This document shows positions 33,221-45,098 of a DNA stretch of 64,000 nt, piece by piece (position 1 is the first letter of the stretch; every line of letters starts with the position of its first letter). Under the pieces are notes generated by a model that did not search any database, was not told where the DNA came from, and was given only the letters and a program-made list of their open reading frames with translations. A program made the position numbers and the translations under genes. Origin of the DNA: Vulcanococcus sp. Its GTDB lineage: Bacteria; Cyanobacteriota; Cyanobacteriia; PCC-6307; Cyanobiaceae. Where the stretch lies: contig JAHUZV010000003.1 in NCBI GenBank assembly GCA_019264575.1, positions 1 through 64,000 on the forward strand, read 5' to 3'.

Positions 33221-34500
33221 CGCAGCAGCTGCAGCCAGCTCGCCATGCGCACGCCGGCGGCGGCAAAGCCCACCGCCAGCAGCAGTGCCACTGCGCCCCA
33301 GAGCCCAGGCCCAAGCCAGGCGCTGGCCACGGCGGCAATGGCTGCTGCACCCCAGCTCAGCGGCTGCAGTTGCCGTAGCCGCCGATCAGCGCCGGAGCAG
33401 CTGCGGCAGTGGAGCGTGTGGGCCTCGTAGCGCTCCATCAAGGCGCGCCGCGTCTGCCGAGGTGGTAGGCGTTCACCTGGGAACGGCTCGGATCCGTAGC
33501 GATTCACCCAGTCGTGCAGGGCGCGGATGTAGAGATCGGCGCTGGTGGGTAGGTGAAAGCTGCGCATGGCCTCCTGGCTGCCGCCGCGCTGCTCCAGCAC
33601 CCGCTCCTGCCAGTGCAGAAAGAGCTGGTCGTCTTCGAGCACCACGTGGTTGCCCAGGTGCTGCAACCACTGGGGGCGCAGACCCAGCAGCCGCGCCGGC
33701 CAGGGGGAGTTGAACTGGAAGGGGAAACGGGCGAAGAGGCGGCACTCACCCCGGCGGATCGGGGTGGCGTACACCACGGTGAGGATGCGTGCGAAGCCTT
33801 TGGCCGTGAGGTCGTGCCACATCAGCGATGGGGCGGCGTAGGTGGTGAACTGGCTGCCGAGTTTTCCCCGGCGCGGACCCTCCTGCCACAGGCCGGTGAA
33901 GCCTTCGGGGCCAAAGCTGGTGAGCTCCAGCTCCACCGGCCCGGCGTTTTCGCGCCGCCCCACCGTGGCGTGATGGGTGAAGGGCACGTGGCTCACATCC
34001 AGCACGTTCTCCAGCAGGGTGAGCGCATCCATGGGTAGATCGCGGAAGGTGTCTTGCACCACCCAGCCGGGCTCCTCGATTAAGGGCACCAGCGGCAGAG
34101 GCTGGGATGGGGCCTCCGCGGCATCACCGCTGAATACAAACAACAGCCCCTGGCCGGTGGCGGTGGCGTAGCTCCGGCAGTGGCTGCGGGCCCCGATGCT
34201 GCTCCCCTCTGTGGCCTGGGGGATGGCGGTGCAGCGCCCCTCGCCGTTGAACGTCCAGCCGTGATACGGGCACTCGAGCTCACCGGCTGCATTGAGGCGG
34301 CCGTCGGAGAGGGGCACCAGCCGGTGCGGGCACACATCGGCCAGGGCTCGCCATTGCCCGCTGCTGCGCTCAAACCAGAGCACCAGGTCGTTCCCCATCA
34401 GGGTGAACGGTGTGGGCTGGCTTGGATCGAGATCCCTCAGGAAGGCCACGGGATACCAGGCGTGCTGCCAGCGGTTGGTCTGGTGGGTGCTGGCGGGCAT
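33187..34500 (-). CDS. PAO-like Rieske oxygenase
   Basis: This 437-residue membrane-bound Rieske mononuclear-iron oxygenase resembles pheophorbide a oxygenase and related chlorophyll-catabolism or Tic55-type enzymes. The Rieske cluster ligands are C57-P-H59 and C77-P-Y-H80. The iron site lies in ENVLDVSHVPFTHH. Near the C-terminus is the redox CxxC of the PAO group (LHCRSCSG), then two hydrophobic helices anchoring it to the thylakoid. Cyanobacterial homologues have no settled substrate. The ATG at 34500 overlaps the phosphodiesterase stop as TGATG. Confidence 0.88.
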   Translation of the reverse strand: MPASTHQTNRWQHAWYPVAFLRDLDPSQPTPFTLMGNDLVLWFERSSGQWRALADVCPHRLVPLSDGRLNAAGELECPYHGWTFNGEGRCTAIPQATEGSSIGARSHCRSYATATGQGLLFVFSGDAAEAPSQPLPLVPLIEEPGWVVQDTFRDLPMDALTLLENVLDVSHVPFTHHATVGRRENAGPVELELTSFGPEGFTGLWQEGPRRGKLGSQFTTYAAPSLMWHDLTAKGFARILTVVYATPIRRGECRLFARFPFQFNSPWPARLLGLRPQWLQHLGNHVVLEDDQLFLHWQERVLEQRGGSQEAMRSFHLPTSADLYIRALHDWVNRYGSEPFPGERLPPRQTRRALMERYEAHTLHCRSCSGADRRLRQLQPLSWGAAAIAAVASAWLGPGLWGAVALLLAVGFAAAGVRMASWLQLLRYGSGLPPRNR

Positions 34501-36605
34501 CAGGCGCTGTAACCCTTGCGGGCTGGAATCGGATAGGGAATCCGACGATGGCGCATTCGGCGCCATACCCGCACGAAGGCCCGTACCAGCAGCTCCAGTT
34601 CGGCCAGGCTCAGGCCGCTGTCGAGCAGCTGGCCATCGCGCCAGCGGGCTTCCACGATGCGCCGCACCATGGCGCGGGCTTCCTGCTCGCTCGTGTCGGG
34701 CGGGAGAGAGCGCAGGGCGGCTTCACAGCCATCGGCCAGCATCAGCACGGCTGTTTCGCGGCTGCGGGGGATGGGGCCGCGGTAGCGGAAATCGGCTTCG
34801 CGGATGTTGGGGTCGCGCCGGCGAGCTTCGTGGAGGAAGTAGCCCATCTTCAGGGTGCCCTGATGCTCAGGGATGAAGTCGGCCAGGGGGCGGGGAAGGC
34901 GATAGCGGCGGGCGAGCTTGAGCCCTTCATCCACGTGGGCCTGGAGGATGCCGGCGCTAAGTTGCGGGTCATCGAGCTTGTCGTGGGGGTTGTCGGTTCC
35001 CATCTGGTTTTCGATGAACCACTGAGGGCCGTGCAGTTTGCCCACGTCGTGATAAAGCGCGCCGGTGCGGATCAGATCGGTGTCGGCCTGGATCGCCCGG
35101 CCCCCCTCTTCCGCCAGGCCGCAGATCATCAAGGTGTGCTCAAAGGTGCCGGGTGCCTCGCACGACAACCGACGCAGCAGCGGCCTCTCCAGATCGGCGA
35201 GCTCCAGCAGCCGTGCCCGGGTGAGCAGATCAAAGAAGCTCTCCACCAACGGGCTGATCAGCAGCACCCCCAGCAGCAGCCCGCCCAGCAACAGCGCTTC
35301 CCCTGGGAGATCAGCACCTACGGGCAGCCGTCCATCCCCCTCGCCGCTTGCTACCGCGAGCTGCAGCAGCAGCCATTCGGCCACCAGCGCCCCCACGGGG
35401 ATCAAAAGAGCGAGCTGCAGCAGCTGGGCGCGGCTGCGCTGCCGCCCGGCCAACACCGCTGTGGCGGCAGCCACGCCCGCAGCCACCAGGATGCGCTGGT
35501 CGTTGAAGGGGGCCAGGGGCAGCGGCCAGAGCAGTGAGGCGATGGCCACCCAGGCCAGGCCGGCTGTGGTGCCAAGCCCCTGGGCCAGCAGCAGGGTGGC
35601 CGGCACCAACAGCGCCAGGGGGCTCGCGGCTGACCCGAGCCAGAGCTTGAAGCCCTGCACGATCAGCAACAGCCCTAAGGCCAGCAGCGCCTGGCGTGGC
35701 TCCAGGCTGGCGCGGTTCTGTCGCAGCACCAGCACCAGCACGCCGCAGGCAGCTAATGCTTCACAGGCATGCAGCAGCCAGGCACCGATCAGAGGCCGGC
35801 GGTTCACCAGCCCGAAGTAATCGAGCACCGCATACGACTGATTGCTGATCGGCTCGCCCTGGCGGGTGACCAGCTCGCCTTTGCGCACCTTGATCGTGGG
35901 GATGCCCTGCTGGGTGAGCAGGTCTTCGATCAGCCGTTGGCTGAGGGTGGCATCGATGCGCAGATTGCTGCGGCCCTGCAGGGAGCTCGCCACCACCCGC
36001 CCGCCCAGGCTGCGCCCCGGTTCGTTGAGGTTTTCGAGTTGCAGCTGGGCGGCTTGCTCCAGTTGGCTGTGGGCCACGCTGCTCACCAGACCCTGCTGCA
36101 GCATTCGCCGCTGGGCCTGGCGCAGATCGTCTTCCCAGGCCCGCAGCACCGCGGGCGATTGGCCCGCCAGCCAGTCGCGCTCCTCGGGGCTCAGATCGAG
36201 AGGAGCCACCTGTTCTTGGTTTGTGCTGGCCAGGCGCTGAATAGCTTGCAGTTGCCGCTCCAGCCGCTGCTCCAGTTCGCGGTTGATGCGCGGATCCACC
36301 ACCTGCACGTGGGTGCGTGGACCGAGCTGCGAGCGCCGTTGCTCCAGGGCATCGGAATCCACCACCGTGGCGGCTTTCGGGGCTCGCACGGTGAAGGGAG
36401 CGGGCACCCCAGGCCGCAGGCTGGGCTCCACCAGCCAAGGCCAGCTGGAGAGCAGAGCCACCAGCAGGGCAACGATCAGCACCACCAGGCCATCGCGCCG
36501 GCGCCAGGGCGTGAGCGCCTGCCGCGGCAGCTCCAGCCGCAACAGTCCGCGCCGGAGCCGCTTCAGAGTTCGCCAGGGGCGATGGCCGGGACCCGTGCCG
36601 CTCAC
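34500..36605 (-). CDS. 7TM-HD domain phosphohydrolase, PgpH-like
   Basis: The 701-residue membrane protein has an N-terminal helix (LVVLIVALLVALLSSWPWL), an extracytoplasmic 7TMR-HDED region, about seven helices (from ALAACGVLVLVL to LLLGVLLI) and a cytoplasmic HD domain with the metal motif HDVGKLHGPQW and a distal PPDTSEQEARAMVRRIVEA. PgpH proteins of this build hydrolyse the second messenger c-di-AMP. The start is GTG. It is transcribed with the PAO-like gene. The c-di-AMP substrate is inferred from family. Confidence 0.9.
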   Translation of the reverse strand: MSGTGPGHRPWRTLKRLRRGLLRLELPRQALTPWRRRDGLVVLIVALLVALLSSWPWLVEPSLRPGVPAPFTVRAPKAATVVDSDALEQRRSQLGPRTHVQVVDPRINRELEQRLERQLQAIQRLASTNQEQVAPLDLSPEERDWLAGQSPAVLRAWEDDLRQAQRRMLQQGLVSSVAHSQLEQAAQLQLENLNEPGRSLGGRVVASSLQGRSNLRIDATLSQRLIEDLLTQQGIPTIKVRKGELVTRQGEPISNQSYAVLDYFGLVNRRPLIGAWLLHACEALAACGVLVLVLRQNRASLEPRQALLALGLLLIVQGFKLWLGSAASPLALLVPATLLLAQGLGTTAGLAWVAIASLLWPLPLAPFNDQRILVAAGVAAATAVLAGRQRSRAQLLQLALLIPVGALVAEWLLLQLAVASGEGDGRLPVGADLPGEALLLGGLLLGVLLISPLVESFFDLLTRARLLELADLERPLLRRLSCEAPGTFEHTLMICGLAEEGGRAIQADTDLIRTGALYHDVGKLHGPQWFIENQMGTDNPHDKLDDPQLSAGILQAHVDEGLKLARRYRLPRPLADFIPEHQGTLKMGYFLHEARRRDPNIREADFRYRGPIPRSRETAVLMLADGCEAALRSLPPDTSEQEARAMVRRIVEARWRDGQLLDSGLSLAELELLVRAFVRVWRRMRHRRIPYPIPARKGYSA

Positions 36606-36677
36606 TGAAGAGGCCTTGAAGAGACCACGCTAGCGATGCCGTTGCATGCTGATGGCAGTGTCAGGTGCCCACGGTCC

Positions 36678-39087
<2,410 letters not shown>

Positions 39088-39095
<8 letters not shown>

Positions 39096-40542
39096 GGCCC
39101 TCACGGCTGGCCAGGCTGCGGCGGCCGAGGCCTTTGCTGCCTGGCTGAAGGCCCCCTACGACGGCACGCCGTTTGTGCTCAGCGGCTATGCCGGCACCGG
39201 CAAGACCTACCTCTCCCGCCATCTGCTGCAGCAGGTGGATGATCTGGGGCTGTGTTGGACGGTGGTGGCCCCAACCCACAAGGCGGTGGGGGTGCTGCGG
39301 CAGCAACTGGCCTGGGCCGGCCTGCAGCCCACCTGGTATCCGAGCACGATCCACCGGCTGCTGAGGCTGAAGCTCAAGCGCCAGGGGGATCTGGAGCGCT
39401 GCGAGGAAACCGAGCAAACGGCTGCATCGCTCGAAAACCTCGGCCTGGTGCTGGTGGATGAGGCCTCGATGGTCGACAGCACCCTGTTGGAGATTGCCCT
39501 GCGCTGCGCCCATCCCTTCCGCACCCGGCTGGTGTTCGTGGGTGATCCGGCCCAGCTGCCCCCGGTGGGAGAGCCCACCAGCCCCGTGTTTGCCATGGGC
39601 CGATCGGTGGCGGCTGAGCTCACCGAGGTGGTGCGCCACCAGGGGCCCGTGCTGCAGCTGGCCACGGGGTTGCGCAACGGCCAGCTCCCCTGCCGTCAGC
39701 CGCCTGCATTAGCGCCGCTGCGCGACGACCACGGCCAGGTGGCGGCGCTAGCCCGTGCCGATTGGCTCACCGCGGCTCAAGCGGCCCTGCGCCGCGGCGC
39801 TGAGCTCGACAACCCCGACCACGCCCGCATCCTCTGCTACACCAATCGCGCCCTCGAACAGCTGGTGCCGATCGCTCGCCGGGCGATTCACGGCGAGATG
39901 GCGGATCAGCTGCCGGTGTTGCCGGGAGAGGTGCTGATCACCCGCGCCGCGGTGATGGCACCGGCCTGCCGGGCTGGTGAGGAGGCGGCGGAAGAGCCCG
40001 ACATGCTCCTGGGTTCCAACCGCGAACTGGTGGTGCGCGATGTGACCCCGGAGCGCTGTGATCTGGCGGATTTCGGCATCAGCAGCGCGGATGGCGTCAG
40101 CGTGCCTGTGATCGACACCCTCAGCGCCGAAGTGGAGGCCGGCGAAGCCCGGCTCACCTTGCGGCTGTTGCCGCCGGTAGGCAGCACCGCTCGCGCCGAG
40201 CTCGACGCCTTGATGCGCCAGCTGCGGCAGCAGGCCCGCGATGCCGGCAAACAGGCGGGCCGTGCCCTCTGGCGCCGTTATTTCTTGGTGCGTGATGCCT
40301 TCGCTTCCCTGGGGCCAGCCGCCGTACTCACGGTGCACCGCAGCCAGGGCAGCACCTTTGGCGAGGTGTTTGTGGCGGGGGATGTGTTCTGGCCCAGCGA
40401 TGCGGTGCTGCGCCGCCAGCTGGTGTATGTGGCCGTAAGCCGTGCCAGCCAGGCGGTGTGGCTGGTGGCGGATGGCCGCCTTGGATCAGCCGCTGCCGAG
40501 GAGCAGCAACGCTGGCGCGACTGGCTCGCTGCTGGGGCCTGA
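39088..40542 (+). CDS. SF1B helicase, RecD/Dda-like
   Basis: The 484-residue helicase has Walker A GYAGTGKTYLSRHLL, Walker B LVLVDEASMVD, motif III FVGDPAQLPPVGE and the C-terminal UvrD_C_2 block VHRSQGSTFGEVFVAGD with VAVSRAS. The compact size, without RecBCD-type N-terminal domains, resembles phage Dda or single-subunit RecD2-like helicases. It is a 5'-to-3' DNA helicase by family. The TTG start at 39088 lies inside the end of DUF212. It stops two bases from the convergent gene. Confidence 0.88.
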
Positions 40543-40544
40543 GC

Positions 40545-41231
40545 TCAGCTCAGCTGCAGGCCCTCGATGCCCTGCCAGCCGAGGTAGCCCGCCAGCACCA
40601 GGCTCAGCCCTCCCACCAGCAGATCGCCCCGGGCGAACAGCACCTGCTTGCCCTTTTCGAGCAGCGGCACCACCCGATCGCGCCCCACCAGCACCGCAGC
40701 GAAGGGCAGCAGCAGCGCCAGGCTGGCCGAAAGGGCGAAGCCGGCGGTGTACAGCACCTCCTGCACACGGCTCAGGCCTGAGGCCAACAGCGCGGAAGCG
40801 GCTTTTGCGAAGAGAAACAGATCATCTGGGCTGATCACCTCAATGGCGCAGCTAGCCCCGAGCAGCAGCGGCAGCGGCATGGCGCAGAAGCGATCCAGTT
40901 GGCGGGTCCAGGCGGGGGGATCCTTCCCCTCCTCCTTGCGCTGAAGCAGTTCCTTGAGGCCCAGCGCCAGCAGTGCGCCAGCGGCCAGCAAATCCAGCCC
41001 CGTGCGGTGGCTGCTGCCTTTGTCCATGGTGAGCAGCAGGCCATGCCCCACGGTGAGAAACAGCACCACCATCAGGGTCACGGTGACCACCCAACTGAGC
41101 ACAAACAACCCGCCGCGGCGGAGCGGCTGGGGACCCAACAGCAGCAGCAGCAGCAAGCCGATGTGAATCGGACTGATGGCAATGCCACTGCCGTAGGCCA
41201 GCAGTTCGGCCCACAGGGTCCCGTTTGTCAT
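40545..41231 (-). CDS. GAP family membrane protein
   Basis: The 228-residue integral membrane protein has about six helices and the GAP/Sap-type features ISPIHIGLLLLLLLGPQPLRRG at the start and AIEVISPDDLFLFAKAA in the middle. The family is named after mycobacterial Gap, which helps export surface glycolipids, but cyanobacterial members are uncharacterised. It belongs to the LysE-like transporter superfamily by appearance. Confidence 0.78.
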   Translation of the reverse strand: MTNGTLWAELLAYGSGIAISPIHIGLLLLLLLGPQPLRRGGLFVLSWVVTVTLMVVLFLTVGHGLLLTMDKGSSHRTGLDLLAAGALLALGLKELLQRKEEGKDPPAWTRQLDRFCAMPLPLLLGASCAIEVISPDDLFLFAKAASALLASGLSRVQEVLYTAGFALSASLALLLPFAAVLVGRDRVVPLLEKGKQVLFARGDLLVGGLSLVLAGYLGWQGIEGLQLS

Positions 41232-41241
41232 CGCGGCTGGT

Positions 41242-41568
41242 TCAGCGTCGAACTTCGAACCAGTCTTCCCTGCTGGGCGCCAGTTGGCTATGGCTCACGC
41301 TGTGCACGCCAGCCCCCTGGGGCCCCCGTTCGCACCAGAGGCGCAGTTCGGTGAGCTGGTGCAACGCCCCCTCCGCCTGCACCTCCACCGAGCCATCGGG
41401 CCGGTTGCGTACCCAGCCGTTCACATCGAGCTCGCGGGCCTTCTGGCAGCAGGCTGCGCGATAGCCCACGCCCTGCACCCGGCCGCGCACGATCAGCTGC
41501 CAGCGCTCCAGTCGGTGCTGCGTCGATGGATCGGGCCGTTCCACCTCCAGCCACTCGCGCTGGCGCAC
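41242..41568 (-). CDS. acyP: Acylphosphatase
   Basis: This is a small enzyme hydrolysing carboxyl-phosphate bonds. The signature VRGRVQGVGYRAACCQKARE contains the catalytic Arg, and VNGWVRNRPDGSVEV contains the catalytic Asn and the second motif. I place the start at GTG 41568, which has a GGAG ten bases upstream. GTG 41544 is an alternative giving exactly 100 residues, and the open frame reaches ATG 41682, which would add a basic 38-residue extension. It lies 10 bases after the GAP-family gene start. Confidence 0.85.
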   Translation of the reverse strand: MRQREWLEVERPDPSTQHRLERWQLIVRGRVQGVGYRAACCQKARELDVNGWVRNRPDGSVEVQAEGALHQLTELRLWCERGPQGAGVHSVSHSQLAPSREDWFEVRR

Positions 41569-41734
41569 GCTGCGTCCACTCCGGCCCGGCGTGTAGGCAT
41601 CGGCGATCAGCCAGCCCGGTGCCCGCGATTCAACCTGGCGAGGGGTGGTGCGCTTGGCTCCTGAGTCTTTGTGTTTGCCCACTGCTGCTAGCTATCTCGC
41701 ATGGTCTCAAGCTGGCACGGCAGCGGCCATTCGG

Positions 41735-42322
41735 CTACGGGTGCGGAACCGGTGCGTTCCAGCGCAGCAGGGCCCGTTGCTCGCGCTCACTGCCCAGCAC
41801 GCAGAAGCTGCCGGTGCCCAGCACCAACAAGGCACCGCCGGCGACGCCAAGCCCCAGCCAGCACCCCGCCAGGCTGCGCAGGATGTGGCCATGGGCGAAT
41901 AGCGCCACGCGGCCGCCTGGGTGCTGCTGTATCAGGCGCGCGATCAAGGCGTCACAGCGCTCTTGCACCTGCGTCAGGCTCTCGCCGTCAGGGCAGGGAT
42001 GGCTGAACACCGTCCAGCCGGGAACGCTCTCGCGGATCTCGGCGGTGGTGATGCCCTCGTAGCGGCCGTAGTCCCACTCGCGCAGATCGGGTTCGAGCTG
42101 CGCCTGGCCGCCCAAGCCCGCCAGCTCACAGGTGCGACGGGCCCGTTGCAGCGGGCTGCAGTACACCGCATCAAACGTCTGCTGCGCCAGCAGGGGGGCG
42201 AGGGCACGGGCTTCTGCCTCGCCTTGGGGCACCAGGGGGATGTCGGTGCTGCCGGTGTGGCGGCCGTTGAGGGCCCACTCGGTGGCGCCGTGCCGCAGCA
42301 GCCAGAGTTCGGGGTTGGCCAT
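41735..42322 (-). CDS. Histidine phosphatase (phosphoglycerate-mutase-like) family protein
   Basis: This is a branch-1 histidine phosphatase with the RHG motif LWLLRHGATEWALNGRHTGSTD and the second catalytic His in RVALFAHGHILRSLAG. It has 195 residues. By size and the phrase WDYGRYEG it is close to the cobalamin/alpha-ribazole phosphatase or fructose-2,6-bisphosphatase-like group. The neighbouring cbiA makes a cobamide role conceivable. The ATG at 42322 is used; an upstream extension overlaps cbiA. Confidence 0.88.
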   Translation of the reverse strand: MANPELWLLRHGATEWALNGRHTGSTDIPLVPQGEAEARALAPLLAQQTFDAVYCSPLQRARRTCELAGLGGQAQLEPDLREWDYGRYEGITTAEIRESVPGWTVFSHPCPDGESLTQVQERCDALIARLIQQHPGGRVALFAHGHILRSLAGCWLGLGVAGGALLVLGTGSFCVLGSEREQRALLRWNAPVPHP

Positions 42323-42333
42323 CAGGGGTGCGC

Positions 42334-43707
42334 TCAACAGGGCAGCAAGGGAGGCGTGCGCCGGGCTGCTGCGGCCAGTCGCTGCGGGATGAAGCCGCAG
42401 CCGCCCCAGTGCAGGTGCAGCCAACTGGCATGGAGGGTGGCGGTGCTCCAGCCCTCGGGGCGTGGCGGGCAGCCCCAACCCTCAAGCTGCCACAGCTGAT
42501 CGGCTTTGTCAGGGTTGCTGTTGAGCTGCCAGCGGTGAAATTCATGGCCGTTCACCTGCTCGCCTTGTTGGAGCACCAGGCCGCTGCGCAAGGCAGTGGC
42601 GCTGCGGTAGCCGAGGCTGAGCTGGCCCCGCTCAGCGCGGAACGGCAGCAGGCCAGCCATGGCGTGGCTGTTGCCCTGCTGGTCGGTGAGCTCCTGGCCG
42701 AGCAGCAGCAGCCCGCCGCATTCGGCGTAGATCGGTAGACCCTGCTGCTGGGCCCGCCGCAGCTCCTGCAAGCTGCGATGGCTGGCGGCCAGCTGTGCCG
42801 CATGCAGCTCCGGGTACCCGCCAGGCAGCACCAGCGCCTGGCAGCCCTCGGGCAGCGGCTGATCCGCTAGGGGCGACCAGTGCTGCACCTCCACCCCTTG
42901 CTCCACCAGCAGTTCACTCGCTTCGGGATAGCGAAAGTGAAAGGCCGCATCACTGGCGATTGCGATGCGCACGGGCTCCCGGGCCGCGCTGTACGGCTCG
43001 GCGTTGCTGGGTTGCGAGCCTTGTCCGTCCTTGGGCGCCTGCAGCATCGGCCAGAGCTGCTCGAGCTTCAGGTGTCGCTCAGCCAGATCCGCCCAGGCTC
43101 CGAGCCGTTGTTCCAGATCGGCCAGCTCGTGAGCAGGCAGCAGGCCCAGGTGCCGCGAGGGCAGCTCCAGGCTGTCGTGGCGGGGCAGGGCTCCCAGCAG
43201 CGGCATGGCGATGGAGCTCAGCGCTTCAGCCAGCAGGGCGTGGTGGCGCTCGCTGCCCACACCATTGAGCACTACTCCGGCCAGCTGCAGGCTGGGTTGG
43301 TGGTCGCGAAAGCCCCGCACCAGCGCGGCCACCGATCCCGCCTGGCGGCTGGCCTCCACCACCAGCACCACCGGCAGCTCGAGCAGCTGGGCTACATGGG
43401 CTGAACTGCCCTCGCTGCTGGCGCCGCGGCCATCAAACAGACCCATCACCCCCTCCACCAGGCTCAGCTCGGCGGCGCTGCCGTGCTGCTGGAAGCTGGC
43501 CTGCACCCAGGCCTCACCGCAGAGCAGCGGATCGAGATTGCGGCAGGGGCGGCCGCTGGCGGCGCTCAGCAGCTGGGGATCGAGGTAGTCGGGCCCCACC
43601 TTGAAGGTTTGGATGCTGTGGCCCCGGCTCCGGGCCAGAGCGGTGAGCGCCAGGCTCACGAGGGTTTTGCCGCTGCCGCTGGCCGGGGCGGCGATCAGGC
43701 AGGGCAT
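42334..43707 (-). CDS. cbiA: Cobyrinate a,c-diamide synthase
   Basis: CbiA amidates the a and c carboxylates of the corrin ring using glutamine and ATP. The N-terminal dethiobiotin-synthetase-like domain has APASGSGKTLVSLALTA and FKVGPDYLDP. The C-terminal glutamine amidotransferase domain has ALVLPGGYPELHA and the nucleophilic Cys in YAECGGLLLLGQEL. The length is 457 residues. No other corrin gene is adjacent apart from a possible phosphatase. Picocyanobacteria are known to make pseudocobalamin. Confidence 0.95.
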   Translation of the reverse strand: MPCLIAAPASGSGKTLVSLALTALARSRGHSIQTFKVGPDYLDPQLLSAASGRPCRNLDPLLCGEAWVQASFQQHGSAAELSLVEGVMGLFDGRGASSEGSSAHVAQLLELPVVLVVEASRQAGSVAALVRGFRDHQPSLQLAGVVLNGVGSERHHALLAEALSSIAMPLLGALPRHDSLELPSRHLGLLPAHELADLEQRLGAWADLAERHLKLEQLWPMLQAPKDGQGSQPSNAEPYSAAREPVRIAIASDAAFHFRYPEASELLVEQGVEVQHWSPLADQPLPEGCQALVLPGGYPELHAAQLAASHRSLQELRRAQQQGLPIYAECGGLLLLGQELTDQQGNSHAMAGLLPFRAERGQLSLGYRSATALRSGLVLQQGEQVNGHEFHRWQLNSNPDKADQLWQLEGWGCPPRPEGWSTATLHASWLHLHWGGCGFIPQRLAAAARRTPPLLPC

Positions 43708-43737
43708 GGGCTGGGGCGATCGGCCGGGGGCCGCAGA

Positions 43738-45042
43738 TCAGTTGGGCAGCAGCTTGGCAGCCAGGGCCGCGGCTGTGGCCAGCAGCGGGTTGGTGCTGTC
43801 GTGTCCACCCCCCAGCAGCCGGGCCATCTCCATCTCTTCGCTCTCGTTGGGCAGGGGCACCACCTCTTCGGCGAGCTCCATCGAGGCCACACCCCCGGCC
43901 TCCAGCCGCATGCAGCCGCCCGATTCGGAGCAGAGGATCACGCAGAGCGGCGAGCGCTCGGGCGGGGCACAGATCAGCCGCAAGCCCACCAAGGCACCGG
44001 GGTGCATCTTGCTCACTCCCACCGGCACGGGCATCAAGCGGAACTGCACGCTCTGGCCGTCTTTGCGCTGAAACTCGGCGCCGATCCCGCGCCCCTCGCC
44101 GGCGCCGCCATCAATCCAAAAGTTGTTCAGCAGGTGCCAGCCGAGGCGATCGGCGATCCAGGCCGCCAACATCAGGCCCTTCACCGGGTGTTGGCCCTCC
44201 ACGTCGATATCGAGCTGCACCACCTGCTCGAGCGCGCTCTGGCGATTGGGGGGGTCGAACACCATCGCAAGCGATTCACGCCAGGTGCGCAGCCGCAGCC
44301 AGTTGAGGTCGTTCACCGCCTGGCCCCGCTCGATCCGCTGCACCATCAGGTCGAGGCAGCGGCGAGGCTCACCGATGGAGCTATCCACCACCAGCCGGCG
44401 TGGCGGCACCGCCAGCGCGTCCAGCAGCTCCGGTGATTCGTCCATCGTGCCGTTCCACCACACCCAGCAGGGCAGATCGTCTGGGATCAGCTCCTGCAGC
44501 ATCGCCAAGCCCTGCTGCATGGCTCCCATGCCACCGCGCAGCACCACCACATCGCCGCAGGCATCGGCCGTCAAGCCGCGCTCTTCCGGCAGCGGGCAGT
44601 AGGCCGCCACCGTGGATTCCAGGTTTTGATCGCCGGCCAGGGTGGGCGCCAGCGTGATCAGCCGGCGGGGCTGGTGGGCGCTGATGGCGCGATCCACAAA
44701 TTGGCCGCGCAGGTCTTCCGCCTCATGGCTACCCGGCTGCTGCCCCAGGGCCCAGGCCAGTTCCGGTGCGGTGGGTGCGGTGCTGGCGGGGAGCCCCAGT
44801 TCGCCGATCGCCTGGCGCGCGGCATCCAGCAGTTGGCCGTTTAGAAGGCCCGTGATCGGCCCATCGATGCGGCCGGTGCGGATCAGCTGCTGCTGCAGCC
44901 ACGAGGGTTCCCACACCACGAGCGTGAAGGTGGCAGCGCCGCTGGAGTCTTTGAGGTGATCGCTCCAGAGCCGGTTGAGATAGGCCGGCACCTCATTGGG
45001 GGGGAGCTGGAGCGGGGCCTGCAGGGTGAGCTGGGGAGCCAT
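43738..45042 (-). CDS. opcA: Glucose-6-phosphate dehydrogenase assembly protein OpcA
   Basis: OpcA binds and activates Zwf and is a redox-responsive control point of the oxidative pentose phosphate pathway, mainly active in the dark. The 434-residue product has the family blocks LPCWVWWNGTMDESPELLDAL, LNWLRLRTWRESLAMVFDPP and HPVKGLMLAAWIADRLGW. It lies directly downstream of zwf on the same strand, the conserved zwf-opcA order. Cysteines in CVILCSESGGC near residues 370-385 are candidates for redox sensing. Confidence 0.95.
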   Translation of the reverse strand: MAPQLTLQAPLQLPPNEVPAYLNRLWSDHLKDSSGAATFTLVVWEPSWLQQQLIRTGRIDGPITGLLNGQLLDAARQAIGELGLPASTAPTAPELAWALGQQPGSHEAEDLRGQFVDRAISAHQPRRLITLAPTLAGDQNLESTVAAYCPLPEERGLTADACGDVVVLRGGMGAMQQGLAMLQELIPDDLPCWVWWNGTMDESPELLDALAVPPRRLVVDSSIGEPRRCLDLMVQRIERGQAVNDLNWLRLRTWRESLAMVFDPPNRQSALEQVVQLDIDVEGQHPVKGLMLAAWIADRLGWHLLNNFWIDGGAGEGRGIGAEFQRKDGQSVQFRLMPVPVGVSKMHPGALVGLRLICAPPERSPLCVILCSESGGCMRLEAGGVASMELAEEVVPLPNESEEMEMARLLGGGHDSTNPLLATAAALAAKLLPN

Positions 45043-45098
45043 GGCGTTTGCGGCAGCGGAGGTGAAGCGAAGTCAGTTGGGAAACGATCAGGGAGCGA

